A DNA stretch of 64,000 nucleotides from an uncultured Clostridia bacterium (GCA_945923775.1 CAMELR010000005.1:1-64000); one strand, 5' to 3'; numbered from the stretch's first letter, positions 49,766-59,719 are shown. The notes: generated by a model from the letters alone, not told the origin. Numbers and translations are program-made.

Positions 49766-50413
49766 TCAACCCATGATGATCTTTTCCAGCTCTGCGGCGT
49801 CCTTGGCGAGATATGTAGGGTTCATCGCTGAAAGCTCCTCGTAGCCGCGGAAGCCCCACAGCGCTCCGCAGACGTCTATGCCGGCGTTGTGGCCGGTCTG
49901 GATATCAACGTTGCTGTCGCCGACATACAGCGCCTCGGAGGGCTGAACTCCCGCGCGGCGGATAAGCTCATGCGCGGCTCCCGGGTCGGGCTTGGCGGGG
50001 AATCCCGCGCCGAATCCGATAACGTCGTCGAACTCGTCGCCGAAGCTGAGTTTTATAAGCTCCTGCGTGAATTCGTGCGCCTTGTTGGAATTTGCCGCGC
50101 ATTTTATTCCCGCCGCGCGGAGCTTCCTTATAAGCTCCGGAATGCCGGGGTAGGGCTTGGTGCGGTCGCACTTGTGGGCGGAGTAGTACTCCATGAAAAT
50201 GTCGTACGCCTTCTGCTCGGTCTCCTTGTCGTGACCCGCCGGGAGCATTCTCTCGATAAGCTTCGGAATGCCGTTTCCTACGAAATGCCGATATCTTTCC
50301 TCCGGGTGCTGCGGAAATCCCATGACTTCCAGCGTGTGGTTTCCGGCGGCGGCGAGGTCGCCTATGGTGTTGAGCAGGGTTCCGTCAAGATCGAAAATTA
50401 CAAGTTTATACAT
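49766..50413 (-). CDS. HAD hydrolase, phosphoglycolate phosphatase-like
   Basis: A 215-aa protein with FDLDGTLLNT (motif I), ANSNKAHEF (motif II), the Lys of AKPDPGAAHEL (motif III) and YVGDSNVDIQTGHNAG (motif IV). The helical cap between motifs I and II is of the Gph/PGP type. Last gene of the secA2-mnmE-trkA operon, 36 bp after the TrkA-like gene. Confidence 0.9.
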   Translation of the reverse strand: MYKLVIFDLDGTLLNTIGDLAAAGNHTLEVMGFPQHPEERYRHFVGNGIPKLIERMLPAGHDKETEQKAYDIFMEYYSAHKCDRTKPYPGIPELIRKLRAAGIKCAANSNKAHEFTQELIKLSFGDEFDDVIGFGAGFPAKPDPGAAHELIRRAGVQPSEALYVGDSNVDIQTGHNAGIDVCGALWGFRGYEELSAMNPTYLAKDAAELEKIIMG

Positions 50414-50449
50414 GTCGTGCCTCTTTTGTTCGTTGTGTATTTGTGTATT

Positions 50450-51067
50450 TCAGACTTTTTTCGCGAATACGAGCTTGTCCTGCGTGCTCAGCGTGATGAC
50501 CTGCCCGGTGTACAGCAGGAAAGTCCCGTTGGGACGGATTATCGCGAACAGCGATTCGTCCGGTTCAAGCTCGATGTCTCCGGGAAGGCTCCCGACGTAC
50601 TCGGCGGGAGTATTCATCGTGGTGAACTTCACCGGATTGCGCTCGAGGAAAACCTCGGTCTCGCTGCTGACGTCCTCGATGGCGGCGCATGCGGACTGCA
50701 CGGTAAGCCTGGTCGGGCAGACGGTGTGTATCCCGAAGCCCTTGAAAACGTCCACCTTGTCCACATCGGAGATACGCGCGAACACGCGCTGCACTCCGAA
50801 GATCTCCTTAGCCATCTGAGCCGCCATGATGTTCAGGTCGTCGTCCTGGGTGACGGCGCATACCGCGTCGCAGCTTTCTATTCCGGCTTTTCTGAGCACA
50901 TTCTGGTCGATGGGAACTCCGGTCGTCGTGAACCCGGAGAAATCCCCCGGGAGCCTGTCAAAGCTCTCCTGGCGGCGGTCGATAACGGAAACGTCGTGGC
51001 CGCGCTTGTCGAGAAGCTCCGCAAGCTCTCTGCCGACGCGTCCGCAGCCGATTATCAGTATATTCAT
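50450..51067 (-). CDS. TrkA/KtrA-type RCK protein
   Basis: A 205-aa regulatory subunit of potassium channels or transporters. The Rossmann nucleotide-binding site is IIGCGRVGRELAELL with the acidic end of strand 2 in VIDRR. It is followed by an RCK_C domain (about 125-205; ELEPDESLFAIIRPNG). No membrane partner (TrkH/KtrB) is in the operon. A second, related protein is at 56683. Confidence 0.88.
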   Translation of the reverse strand: MNILIIGCGRVGRELAELLDKRGHDVSVIDRRQESFDRLPGDFSGFTTTGVPIDQNVLRKAGIESCDAVCAVTQDDDLNIMAAQMAKEIFGVQRVFARISDVDKVDVFKGFGIHTVCPTRLTVQSACAAIEDVSSETEVFLERNPVKFTTMNTPAEYVGSLPGDIELEPDESLFAIIRPNGTFLLYTGQVITLSTQDKLVFAKKV

Positions 51068-51087
51068 GTTAACTCCCTCCGGCGGCG

Positions 51088-52461
51088 CTACTTTCCAACG
51101 CAGAACCGCCTGAATACTTCATCTATAACTTCGTCGCCGGCGCGCTTTCCGGAAAGCTCGTATACTGCGTCGAGAGCCTCCTCGAGCATAACGCCCACCG
51201 CGTCGGGAGTTACCCCTAGCTGCGCGGCTTCCAGCGCCGAGCTCAGCGCACGGTCGGCGCGTATAATGCAGTCGCGCTGGCGCTCGTTTGCGAGGAATCC
51301 TGCGTCCGGGTCCAGCCTGCCGAGATTCAGTTTTTCGCTGACCGCTTTTTCGAGCAGTTTCGCAGGCTCACCGGAGTTTTCACCGGATTTCGCGGAAATT
51401 ACTGCCGGAACTCCAAGCCTTGCTGAAATTTCATTAAGCTCAAGCTTCTGCGGAAGGTCGGATTTGTTCACGACCGCCACTGTCTTAGCCGGGTCGAGAA
51501 GCTCCAGAAGGCGCCTGTCCTCGCCGGAAAGCTCCCTTGAGCCGTCGAACACTGCGAGGACTATATCTGCGTTTTCAAGCTTTTTCAGCATGATATCCAC
51601 GCCGATTTTTTCAACTACGTCGTCGGTGTCGCGGATACCCGCGCAGTCCGCTACGCGCAGGACTATATCGCCGAGCGCTATCGTTTCCTCGACGATATCC
51701 CGGGTGGTTCCCTCGATGTCGGAAACAATGCTGCGCTGCTGACCTGCAAGGCTGTTCATCAGCGTGGATTTCCCGGCGTTGGGCTTGCCGACTATCGCGC
51801 AGGAGATACCCTCCCGGAGCATTCGTCCGGTGTCGTATCCGGAGAGCAGGTCGGCGAACATTCCGCGCACCGCCGAAAGCTTCTCGCAGAGCCATTCCTG
51901 AGTTACTACCGGGGTGTCGTCCTCCGGGTAGTCTATCCACGCGGAGATCTGGCTGGAGACCTCCATAATGCTGTCGGCGCACTTTTCCATGCGGCGGTAG
52001 AGCGCTCCCTCGCGCTGACCGTTGGCGCAGTTAAGGAGCTGGTCTCCCTGGGCGCTGATGATATCCGCTACGGCTTCCGCCTGGGTCAGCGAGAGCTTTC
52101 CGTTTAACAGCGCGCGTTTGGTGAATTCCCCGGGAGCCGCCGGCTGCGCCCCCGCCTTCACGCATGCGGAGAGTACGCGCCGGGTGACGTAAATACCGCC
52201 GTGGCAGGATATCTCGGCGGTGTCCTCGCCGGTGTAGCTGTGGGGAGCGCGGTACATCAGCAGCACTCCGTCGTCAAGCTGCTCGTCTCCGTCGAAAATT
52301 CGTCCGTATGCCGCGCGGTAGCCCTTCATTTCCCGTACTTCCTTACCGGAGACCGGCCGGAATACCTTCGCGGCGATATCCGCGGCGTTTTCTCCGGATA
52401 TCCTTATAACCGATATCCCTCCTGCGGCGGGAGGGGTCGCTATTGCACAAATCGTTGACAT
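51088..52461 (-). CDS. mnmE: tRNA modification GTPase MnmE
   Basis: 457 aa. MnmE with MnmG modifies the wobble uridine of several tRNAs. The start STICAIATPPAAGGISVIRI is diagnostic. The G domain has GKPNAGKSTLMNSL, DIEGTTRDIVEE and NKSDLPQ, and the protein ends in Cys-Val-Gly-Lys, matching the C-terminal C-x-G-K motif. It starts 10 bp after secA2-like, in the same operon. mnmG is not next to it. Confidence 0.97.
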   Translation of the reverse strand: MSTICAIATPPAAGGISVIRISGENAADIAAKVFRPVSGKEVREMKGYRAAYGRIFDGDEQLDDGVLLMYRAPHSYTGEDTAEISCHGGIYVTRRVLSACVKAGAQPAAPGEFTKRALLNGKLSLTQAEAVADIISAQGDQLLNCANGQREGALYRRMEKCADSIMEVSSQISAWIDYPEDDTPVVTQEWLCEKLSAVRGMFADLLSGYDTGRMLREGISCAIVGKPNAGKSTLMNSLAGQQRSIVSDIEGTTRDIVEETIALGDIVLRVADCAGIRDTDDVVEKIGVDIMLKKLENADIVLAVFDGSRELSGEDRRLLELLDPAKTVAVVNKSDLPQKLELNEISARLGVPAVISAKSGENSGEPAKLLEKAVSEKLNLGRLDPDAGFLANERQRDCIIRADRALSSALEAAQLGVTPDAVGVMLEEALDAVYELSGKRAGDEVIDEVFRRFCVGK

Positions 52462-52471
52462 TATTTATTTG

Positions 52472-54751
52472 TTACTTCTTTCCGAAAAGCTTCGCGAAGA
52501 ATCCCTTCTTCTGCGGCTTTTCTTCCTTTGCGGCGGGAGCTTCCTTCGGTTTGCCGTCGGCTATTTCCTCGTTGTCTGTGAAAACGCTGAGCAGCAGCGG
52601 CTTGCGCTTGAATTCCTCGCCGGAATCGTTGAGCAGGTAGGTGTAGGTGCGGTTGGGCATGAGCGGCTGGTAATCCTCAAGAATATCGCATTCCAGCAGG
52701 GATTCCAGCTTCTCCGCCATGCGGTCGGGGAGGCTCTCCGCCGCGCCCTGGTAATATTCCTCACAGGCGATGTTGTACTCCTCCGCAGGATTGCGCCCGG
52801 CGATCTGGGTGAGGTGTATTCCCTCGCGGAGGTACGCGGTGTAGTCGAGGTAATCGCACCAGAATTCGTTCAGCAGAGCCGCAAGGACGATGTTCTGCTT
52901 CTGCTGTAGCTCTTCCTCGCCGAATTTCTCAACTGCCTTCTCCCAGAGGTCGGGGGCGTGCTTCTGCCAGAGGTCGCTGGAGTAGGTGCCGTCAAGCAGG
53001 GCGGTGCGCTTCTCGAAGGTCATCGCGCGGTGCTTTTCGCCTATCAGCGTGTATTTCATGAGCTTTACGCGCTCGTCGAAGGTGTCGCCCTCGGAGATAC
53101 GCTGTACGCGCTCCGCTTCCTTCAGCAGAGCCTTGTCCTCGATGGGGCCGCTGACGCGCTCCGTGGGGTAGTGCCGCCCGGATACCAGCGACTTCAGACC
53201 GCAGCGATCCATTATTTCATCGTCGAGGGAGGAGAAAAACCTGCTCTCGCCGACGTCGCCCTGTCGTCCGGCTCTGCCGCGGAGCTGCTGTGTTATCCGC
53301 GAGGATTCACGCATAGCCGTAGCTATAACGAGCAGTCCGCCCGCCTTCTCGACCTCCGCTTTCGCGTGGCAGTCCGCGCCGCCGAGCTTGATGTCTACTC
53401 CGCGCCCCGCCATGTTGGTGGATATCGTGACCGCCCCCGGCTCTCCGGCGCGGGAGATTATGTCCGCTTCCGCTTCGTCGTTTTTCGCGTTCAGAACAGC
53501 GCACCCGATCCCGAGTTTGCGCAGTTCATCGGCAAGCTCCTCGGATTCGCCTATGCTTTCCGTGCCGACCAGCACCGGGCGGGATATCTCGTGAGCCTCC
53601 TGGATCGCTTCGATGACGGCTTTGCGCTTTTCCGCCTTGTCGAAGTACATCTCGAGCGGGTGGTCTGTGCGTCTGCATGGGAGCCTTGTGGGAATGACCT
53701 CGGTGGGGAGGCCGTATATCGTGTCGAATTCCTCCTTGGACTGTATCGCGGTGCCGGTCATTCCGGCGAGTTTCGGGAACAGCCGCAGGAAGTACTGCAA
53801 TGCGATATTTCCCATGATACGCCCGCGGGAGGTCAGCTTCAGACCGTGCTTCGCCTCGACCGCCGCCTGGAGGTCACCGGGGAACACGCGTCCCGGAGCG
53901 GCTCTGCCGGTGAATTCGTCCACGAGGATAACCGCGCCGTCCCGCAGAATGTAGTCCTTGTCCTCCTGGAGCATGACGCGGGCTTTCAGGCAGGCGCAAA
54001 TCTTCGCGAGGAGCCCGGTGTTCTCAGCGGCGTAGATGTCGCAGGAGAACACGGATTCCGCCTTGTCGGCGCCCGCGTCGGTGAGGTAGACGTTGCGGCT
54101 GTCGTCGTCGATTCCGTAATCGTCGTCGGTGAAATCCGCGACCTTTTCGTAGACCTCGGCGGTGCTTCCGTCGTCCTCGGCGGCGATGTCGCCTGCGATG
54201 ACCAGCGGGATACGCGCCTCGTCTATCATGATGCTGTCGGCTTCGTCGACTATCGCGAAGTTCAGTTTCTGCGGGAACACCATCTCGGACGGCTCAAAGC
54301 ACACGAAATCCCGAAGGTAGTCGAATCCGGCTTCCTTCGCGGTGAGGTACACGACCTGTTTTGAGTATATCTTCCGGCGGTCGGTGCGGGGAGTATCCGC
54401 GGTGATACAGCCCAGGGATATCCCCATGCTGTCGTACACCGGCTTTGTCCACTCGTAGTCGCGGCGGGCGAGGTAGTCGTTGAAGGTAAGTATCATCACC
54501 TGACCGCCGGACAGCGCTTCGTAGCATGCGGCGAAAACTGCGGAAAATGTCTTGCCCTCGCCGGTCTGCATCTGCACCATGTTGTGCCCGGTGAGCGCCA
54601 GCGCCGCGCCTATCTGCTCCGCGTAGGGGGTTATCCCGAGGGATTTTTTCAGCGCAATGTACACCCGGGAGTACACGGCGGTGATGTCGTTTCCGCGCGC
54701 TCCGCCGTTCTCCGCGAGGGAGATTATTTCATTTATAAGCTTGTTATCCAA
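52472..54751 (-). CDS. SecA-family translocase ATPase, probably accessory SecA2
   Basis: 759 aa, shorter than usual housekeeping SecA (800-900) and without the C-terminal zinc-binding SEC-C tail. The C-terminus is instead Lys/Ala-rich (KEEKPQKKGFFAKLFGKK). DEAD-motor motifs are clear: QMQTGEGKTFSAV (Walker A), IVDEADSIMIDEARIPL, TISTNMAGRGVDIKLGG and QLRGRAGRQGDVG. The N-terminus is also shorter. These points favour a SecA2-type protein, which exports a subset of proteins. First gene of a four-gene operon with mnmE. Confidence 0.85.
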   Translation of the reverse strand: MDNKLINEIISLAENGGARGNDITAVYSRVYIALKKSLGITPYAEQIGAALALTGHNMVQMQTGEGKTFSAVFAACYEALSGGQVMILTFNDYLARRDYEWTKPVYDSMGISLGCITADTPRTDRRKIYSKQVVYLTAKEAGFDYLRDFVCFEPSEMVFPQKLNFAIVDEADSIMIDEARIPLVIAGDIAAEDDGSTAEVYEKVADFTDDDYGIDDDSRNVYLTDAGADKAESVFSCDIYAAENTGLLAKICACLKARVMLQEDKDYILRDGAVILVDEFTGRAAPGRVFPGDLQAAVEAKHGLKLTSRGRIMGNIALQYFLRLFPKLAGMTGTAIQSKEEFDTIYGLPTEVIPTRLPCRRTDHPLEMYFDKAEKRKAVIEAIQEAHEISRPVLVGTESIGESEELADELRKLGIGCAVLNAKNDEAEADIISRAGEPGAVTISTNMAGRGVDIKLGGADCHAKAEVEKAGGLLVIATAMRESSRITQQLRGRAGRQGDVGESRFFSSLDDEIMDRCGLKSLVSGRHYPTERVSGPIEDKALLKEAERVQRISEGDTFDERVKLMKYTLIGEKHRAMTFEKRTALLDGTYSSDLWQKHAPDLWEKAVEKFGEEELQQKQNIVLAALLNEFWCDYLDYTAYLREGIHLTQIAGRNPAEEYNIACEEYYQGAAESLPDRMAEKLESLLECDILEDYQPLMPNRTYTYLLNDSGEEFKRKPLLLSVFTDNEEIADGKPKEAPAAKEEKPQKKGFFAKLFGKK

Positions 54752-54791
54752 AGAGAAGGTCTCCTTTATGTTTATTTAAACCGATATCTTT

Positions 54792-54851
54792 ATTATATTA
54801 CTTATTTTTCTCTCTGTCAACCTTGAAAATTCCGGCAAAGTATGCTATAAT
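54792..54851. promoter_or_regulatory. Divergent promoters of secA2-like and GH130 genes
   Basis: Minus: TTGACA (54815-54820), 17 bp, TATAAT (54792-54797). Plus: TTGAAA (54823-54828), 17 bp, TATAAT (54846-54851). The two -35 boxes are only 2 bp apart. Confidence 0.88.
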
Positions 54852-54879
54852 AAAAGAGTGTGTATTTATATATAAAAAG

Positions 54880-54898
54880 CCGGGGATAAAAACCCCGG
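54880..54898 (+). promoter_or_regulatory. 5' UTR hairpin of GH130 gene
   Basis: CCGGGG (54880-54885) pairs with CCCCGG (54893-54898), just before the GAAAGGAAC ribosome site. No T-run, so not a terminator; it may affect mRNA stability or translation. Confidence 0.45.
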
Positions 54899-54913
54899 AA
54901 GAAAGGAACTTTT

Positions 54914-56101
54914 ATGTTAACAAAAGAACAGTTCGACGCAAGGCTTTCCAAGCTCGTCAGAGAGCAGGAAGAGCTGCTTGCACGCCCTAATCCGGCTTCT
55001 GATTTCTACAACGGGATCTACACCCGCTACCAGAACCCGGTGCTGACTGCGGCTCACGCTCCCATCATCTGGCGCTACGACCTCTCCTACAACGATAACC
55101 CCAACCTCATGGAGCGCCTTGGAGTCAACGCCGTGATGAATTCCGGCGCGGTTTACCTCAACGGAAAGTACTGCCTGGTCGCACGCGTAGAGGGCGCTGA
55201 CCGCAAGTCCTTCTTCGCCGTTGCAGAGAGCGACAAGCCTACCGAGGGCTTCCGTTTCCGCGACTATCCCGTTATCCTCCCCGACACCTGCCCCGAGGAG
55301 ACCAACGTATACGACATGCGCCTCACACAGCACGAGGACGGCTGGATATACGGCGTGTTCTGCTCTGAGAGCAAGGACAAGGAGAATCCCGACCTCTCCG
55401 CGGCTACCGCTCAGGCGGGTATCGTCCGCACTAAGGATCTCGTTACATGGGAGAGACTCCCTAACCTCATCTCAAAGTCCCCGCAGCAGAGAAACGTAGT
55501 GCTCCACCCCGAGTTCGTAAACGGCATGTACGCGTTCTACACCCGCCCGCAGGACGACTTCATCTCCACCGGCTCCGGCGGAGGCGTATGCTTCGCGCTC
55601 TGCAAGGACATCACAAACCCGGTCCTCTGCACTGACGAGGTGGTCATCTCTCCGAGAGTTTACCACACCATCACCGAGGTAAAGAACGGCGCCGGCGCTG
55701 TTCCGATAAAGACCCCCAAGGGCTGGATACACATTGCCCACGGCGTAAGAAATACTGCGGCTGGTCTGCGCTACGTCATCTACGTATTCGCTACCGACCT
55801 CAACGATCCTTCCAAGCTCATTGCAAGCCCCTCCGGACTGTTCATCGCGCCCCACGGCATCGAGCGCGTCGGCGACGTTTCCAATGTTGCGTTCACTAAC
55901 GGAGCCATCGTCCGCGAGGACGGCAGCGTTTATATCTACTACGCTTCCTCCGATACCAGACTGCACGTCGCTTCCACGACCATCGAGCAGCTCATGGATT
56001 ACACATTCAACACACCGTCCGACCCGCTCCGCTCTGCTGACTGCGTAAAGCAGCGCTGCGAGCTTATCTCCAAGAATCTCTCCGGAGAGCGCAAGGTATG
56101 A
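54914..56101 (+). CDS. 4-O-beta-D-mannosyl-D-glucose phosphorylase (GH130)
   Basis: A 395-aa enzyme of glycoside hydrolase family 130 that phosphorolyses mannosyl-glucose into mannose 1-phosphate and glucose. Such an enzyme (RaMP1) is described in Ruminococcus albus mannan metabolism. The proton-donor Asp is D134 in NVYDMRLTQ. Other family blocks are [35 protein letters not shown] and [12 protein letters not shown]-like ([18 protein letters not shown]). No signal peptide, so cytoplasmic. The Nudix gene overlaps its end by 4 bp. Confidence 0.92.
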   Translation: MLTKEQFDARLSKLVREQEELLARPNPASDFYNGIYTRYQNPVLTAAHAPIIWRYDLSYNDNPNLMERLGVNAVMNSGAVYLNGKYCLVARVEGADRKSFFAVAESDKPTEGFRFRDYPVILPDTCPEETNVYDMRLTQHEDGWIYGVFCSESKDKENPDLSAATAQAGIVRTKDLVTWERLPNLISKSPQQRNVVLHPEFVNGMYAFYTRPQDDFISTGSGGGVCFALCKDITNPVLCTDEVVISPRVYHTITEVKNGAGAVPIKTPKGWIHIAHGVRNTAAGLRYVIYVFATDLNDPSKLIASPSGLFIAPHGIERVGDVSNVAFTNGAIVREDGSVYIYYASSDTRLHVASTTIEQLMDYTFNTPSDPLRSADCVKQRCELISKNLSGERKV

Positions 56102-56646
56102 CGGAATACTTCGACCTATACACCGCAGATCGTCGGAAGCTCGGCAGGAAGATCCAGCGCGGAGCGCCGATACCTCACGGTGAGTACCACATTGTGGTGC
56201 AGATAATGTCTGTGAACAGCCTGGGTGAGATACTTCTCACCCAGCGTGTTCCGCAGAAAACCAGCGGCGGCAGGTGGGAGTGCAGCGGAGGCTGCGCCGT
56301 AAGCGGCGAGACCAGCCGCGAAGCAGCCGTAAGGGAGCTTTTTGAGGAGACCGGAATACGTGCGTTCACCTCCGAGATAGACCTTGAATGGACAATGACC
56401 ACCGACAGCATGCTGCGGGATTTCTATATCGTCCATAAGGACGTTCCGCTTGACAGGCTGGTGCTCCAGTCGTCGGAGGTCTGCGCGGCGAAGTGGGTGA
56501 CTTACGACCGCCTGTGCGACATGGCTGACAACGGTCAGACCACGCGCACCGTAGCAAGGTGGCTTGAGATACGCGGCGACGATATCCGCAGATGTATCGA
56601 CGAGATACGCCGCAGCGCCAGGGCAGGCGCGCCGAGAATGGCGTGA
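56098..56646 (+). CDS. Nudix hydrolase
   Basis: A 182-aa protein. The Nudix box runs through [15 protein letters not shown] and RELFEETGI, matching G-x5-E-x7-R-E-U-x-E-E-x-G. The preceding segment resembles the isopentenyl-diphosphate isomerase/Nudix 1.2 group. Translationally coupled to GH130 by an ATGA overlap. A link with nucleotide-sugar or mannose 1-phosphate chemistry is possible but unproven. Confidence 0.9.
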   Translation: MTEYFDLYTADRRKLGRKIQRGAPIPHGEYHIVVQIMSVNSLGEILLTQRVPQKTSGGRWECSGGCAVSGETSREAAVRELFEETGIRAFTSEIDLEWTMTTDSMLRDFYIVHKDVPLDRLVLQSSEVCAAKWVTYDRLCDMADNGQTTRTVARWLEIRGDDIRRCIDEIRRSARAGAPRMA

Positions 56647-56682
56647 CCGCTCCGCCGGGCGCGTGAACTTTGAGGAGAAATC

Positions 56683-57345
56683 ATGAAAATAATCATAGTC
56701 GGCGGCGGCAAGGTGGGATTCTACCTTGCGCAGACCCTGAGTACGCAGGGTCACGAGGCCGCCATAATCGAGCAGGACAGGGAACTGTGCCGTGCCATTG
56801 CGAACCAGCTCGATATTTCCATCTGCACCGGCGACGGAACTTCCCAGGACGCCCTGCGTGAAGCCGGCGCTGAACGTGCCGATGTGGTCTGCGCCGTGAC
56901 CGGAAAGGACGAGAGCAACCTTGTCTGCTGCCAGACCGCAAAGAAGATTTTCGGCGTGAAAAAGACCGTCGCGAAGGTGAACAACCCGAACAATGTCGCG
57001 GCGCTCCGCACGCTTGGGGTGGACACGGTCGTGTCCTCCACGGACAACATCATCGAGCACCTGGAGCACGAGGTGGATATCTCAGCGATGAGGGAGCTTA
57101 TATCCCTCGACGGCGGCGAGGCCTCCGTGCAGGAGATAACCCTCCCGGAGGACAGTGAGCTTGCCGGAAAGAGCCTGATGGAGCTTTCCCTGCCGCAGAC
57201 CTGCAATGTGGTCTGCATCAGCCGCGGCGGTCATACGCTCATACCCCGCGGACAGACAAGGCTCCACGGCGGCGACGTGCTGCTGGTGGTGACTCTCAGG
57301 CATGGCGTGCGCGACCTGCGCAAGGCGCTCAGGATAAAGGATTAA
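56683..57345 (+). CDS. TrkA/KtrA-type RCK protein
   Basis: A 220-aa protein with IIVGGGKVGFYLAQTL (Rossmann GxGxxG-type loop), AIIEQD at the end of strand 2 and an RCK_C domain (about 135-220; EITLPEDSELAGKSLMEL). It is related to the protein at 50450 and lies 36 bp after the Nudix gene. Usual role: gating subunit of Trk/Ktr potassium uptake. No membrane subunit follows; the next gene is FtsA-like. Confidence 0.88.
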   Translation: MKIIIVGGGKVGFYLAQTLSTQGHEAAIIEQDRELCRAIANQLDISICTGDGTSQDALREAGAERADVVCAVTGKDESNLVCCQTAKKIFGVKKTVAKVNNPNNVAALRTLGVDTVVSSTDNIIEHLEHEVDISAMRELISLDGGEASVQEITLPEDSELAGKSLMELSLPQTCNVVCISRGGHTLIPRGQTRLHGGDVLLVVTLRHGVRDLRKALRIKD

Positions 57346-57396
57346 TTAAGGCGGCACCGCGCGATTTCGCGGCACTGCCCCGACAAGGACATAACG

Positions 57397-59715
57397 ATGG
57401 AAGAAAAGAACCCCCGCAGAAGCTCCGAAAATATCAATACCGCAGATACCGCAGCGCCGGACGCGTCCGTAAAGCCTGCCAGGTCTGCAAGGCTGTCTGG
57501 TTCTGCCAGATCCGCAAAGCCGGCTAAGACCGCGAGATCAGCAAAGACGGCGAAGGCAGATAAGGCAGAGAGCGCCCAGACCTCACAGACCGCGAAGAAA
57601 CCGGCTCCCCGCCGCACAAAGAAGCAGCAGGGGGACGTGATATTCGCGCTTGACATCGGAACGCGCACCGTTGTCGGAGTGCTTGCGGAAAAGACCGCAG
57701 ACTCCTACAGGCTGATAGACATGCAGACCCAGGCTCACGAGAGCCGCTCCATGACCGACGGTCAGATCGAGGACATCGACGCGGTGGCTGCGGTGGTGAG
57801 ATCCGTCAGGTCTGCGCTGGAGCGGAGACAGTCCATAAAGCTCCAGCGGGTGTGCATTGCCGCCGCCGGACGCGCGCTGAAAACCCTCCGGCACCGGAGC
57901 AGCTACGACGTTTCCGGGCTGAAGTCGATAACCGCCGAGGATATCCGTGCCGCCGAGCTTGAGGCTGTCCGCTCCGCTGAGGAGGAATTCACCGGCAGCG
58001 GCGGAAATTCGTTCTACTGCGTGGGTCACAGCGTGGTCTCGCTGGAGCTGGACGGCTACAAAGTGTCAAAGCCGGAGGGTCACAGAGGCAGCGAGCTTGT
58101 TACGGAGGTCATCGCGGCATTCCTTCCCGCGTATGTGGTGGAGAGCCTCTGCGCCGCCGTCGACGAGGCTGGTCTTGAGACCGCCGGGCTTACTCTGGAG
58201 CCTATCGCAGCGATAAACGCGGTGGTTCCGAAGGAATTAAGGCTCATCAACATTGCGATGTGCGATATCGGCGCGGGAACTTCCGACGTTGCCGCTTCAA
58301 GGGACGGCAGCATAGTCGCCTACGGAATGGCTACGATAGCCGGCGACGAGATGACCGAATCGCTGATGAAGCAGCTTCTTGTCGAGTTCAACGAAGCAGA
58401 GCGCATCAAGACTTGCACCGACCCGCAGACCGAGTACACGGATATTCTTTTCAACCACCGCACTATAACCCGGGAGGAAGTCGCACGGCTGCTGCTTCCG
58501 GCGGAAAAGGAGCTTGCGGATACCGTCTGCTCCGAGATACTCCGGGCGAACGGAACGGCTCCGCAGGCGGTGTTCCTGGTCGGCGGCGGAAGCCTGCTGC
58601 CGGGTCTGCCGGAGCTTGTCGCGGACGGTCTGGGTCTTGACCGCAGCAGGGTAGCCGTAGGCTCCCGGGAGATGATACGCGGCGTGACCGCGCCGAAAAC
58701 GCTGCACATCGGCACGGAGCATGCAACTCCCGTCGGCATTGCAATGACCGCTTCCGAGGGCGTGAAGTACGACTTCACCACCATCACGCTGAACGGCAGG
58801 AAGATACGCGCCCTGGATACCCGCAGGCTCACCGTGTTCGAGCTTTGCAATATCGGCGGCATAAAGCCGGAGCAGCTCATGGCGAGGTCGGGGAAGGCGC
58901 TCAGCTTTACCCTGAACGGCGAGCGCGTCACGCTGCGCGGCACGGCGAGCGTCCCGGCGGAGATATCCCTCAACGGAAGGGAATGCTCCCTTAACGCGCC
59001 GGTGCGCAAGGGCGACGAGGTGAACGTAGTTCCCGCCAAGCCCGGCGAGGACGCCGCAGCGCTCCTTTCCGACTACTTCGAGCTTTCCGGGCTGTTCATT
59101 GCGGAGGTTTCGCTGGACGGCAGACGGGTCCAGGCGGGGGAGTACCTGCTGGTGAACGGTATTCCGACTACCTCGGACGCGGACATCGAAAACGGCGCTG
59201 TTATCACGCTCCAGAAGCGCGGAACGCTCCGCAGCCTGCTTTCCGCTGAGGGGATACCCGAGGAAAAGCTTGATACGGCACGGCTCAGCGGCGCGGAGGT
59301 CTCACCGGAGACGCGGCTCTCCAACGACGATGTGATAACCTTCGTTCAGCTGCAGCCTGCGGAAACTGTCGAAGAACAGGCTCCGGAAGTTCCCAGGGTT
59401 CAGGAAACTGCGCAGACTGAGCAGGGCGGGGAAGAAGCTCCGGCGGAAAACGCCGAAAACGCAGAAAAAACGGGATCTGCGCCGGAATCACAGCCGGAGC
59501 AGTCCGGAGCAGCGGGTATCCCGATAGTGTTCAACGGGGAGCGCGTAGTGTTCCCGACGCAGCCGGGCGTAAAGCCTATATTCCTTGATATTCTCGCGGC
59601 GTTCGCGGACGACCCGACGGCGCTGCTTTCAAGGTGCGAAACAGTCACGATAAACGGCAGGACGGCGCGTATCAGCGAGCCGATCTCCCCTAACGACGAA
59701 ATAATCATCAGGTGA
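57397..59715 (+). CDS. FtsA-like actin-fold protein with long flanking regions
   Basis: 772 aa. A low-complexity basic Ala/Ser/Lys N-terminal tail (about 1-76) precedes an FtsA/PilM-type actin fold: VIFALDIGTRTVVGVL (phosphate 1), SHS2-like insert, MCDIGAGTSDVAAS (phosphate 2) and VFLVGGGSLLPGL (adenosine). After about residue 470 come domains rich in short strands (repeated LNGR and NGI/NGE motifs) and a Glu/Pro/Ala linker near 660-710, then a small final domain. Clostridia have such long 'cell division FtsA domain' proteins in addition to normal FtsA. No membrane helix; role in division or surface-machine assembly is inferred. Confidence 0.8.
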   Translation: MEEKNPRRSSENINTADTAAPDASVKPARSARLSGSARSAKPAKTARSAKTAKADKAESAQTSQTAKKPAPRRTKKQQGDVIFALDIGTRTVVGVLAEKTADSYRLIDMQTQAHESRSMTDGQIEDIDAVAAVVRSVRSALERRQSIKLQRVCIAAAGRALKTLRHRSSYDVSGLKSITAEDIRAAELEAVRSAEEEFTGSGGNSFYCVGHSVVSLELDGYKVSKPEGHRGSELVTEVIAAFLPAYVVESLCAAVDEAGLETAGLTLEPIAAINAVVPKELRLINIAMCDIGAGTSDVAASRDGSIVAYGMATIAGDEMTESLMKQLLVEFNEAERIKTCTDPQTEYTDILFNHRTITREEVARLLLPAEKELADTVCSEILRANGTAPQAVFLVGGGSLLPGLPELVADGLGLDRSRVAVGSREMIRGVTAPKTLHIGTEHATPVGIAMTASEGVKYDFTTITLNGRKIRALDTRRLTVFELCNIGGIKPEQLMARSGKALSFTLNGERVTLRGTASVPAEISLNGRECSLNAPVRKGDEVNVVPAKPGEDAAALLSDYFELSGLFIAEVSLDGRRVQAGEYLLVNGIPTTSDADIENGAVITLQKRGTLRSLLSAEGIPEEKLDTARLSGAEVSPETRLSNDDVITFVQLQPAETVEEQAPEVPRVQETAQTEQGGEEAPAENAENAEKTGSAPESQPEQSGAAGIPIVFNGERVVFPTQPGVKPIFLDILAAFADDPTALLSRCETVTINGRTARISEPISPNDEIIIR

Positions 59716-59719
59716 TAGA

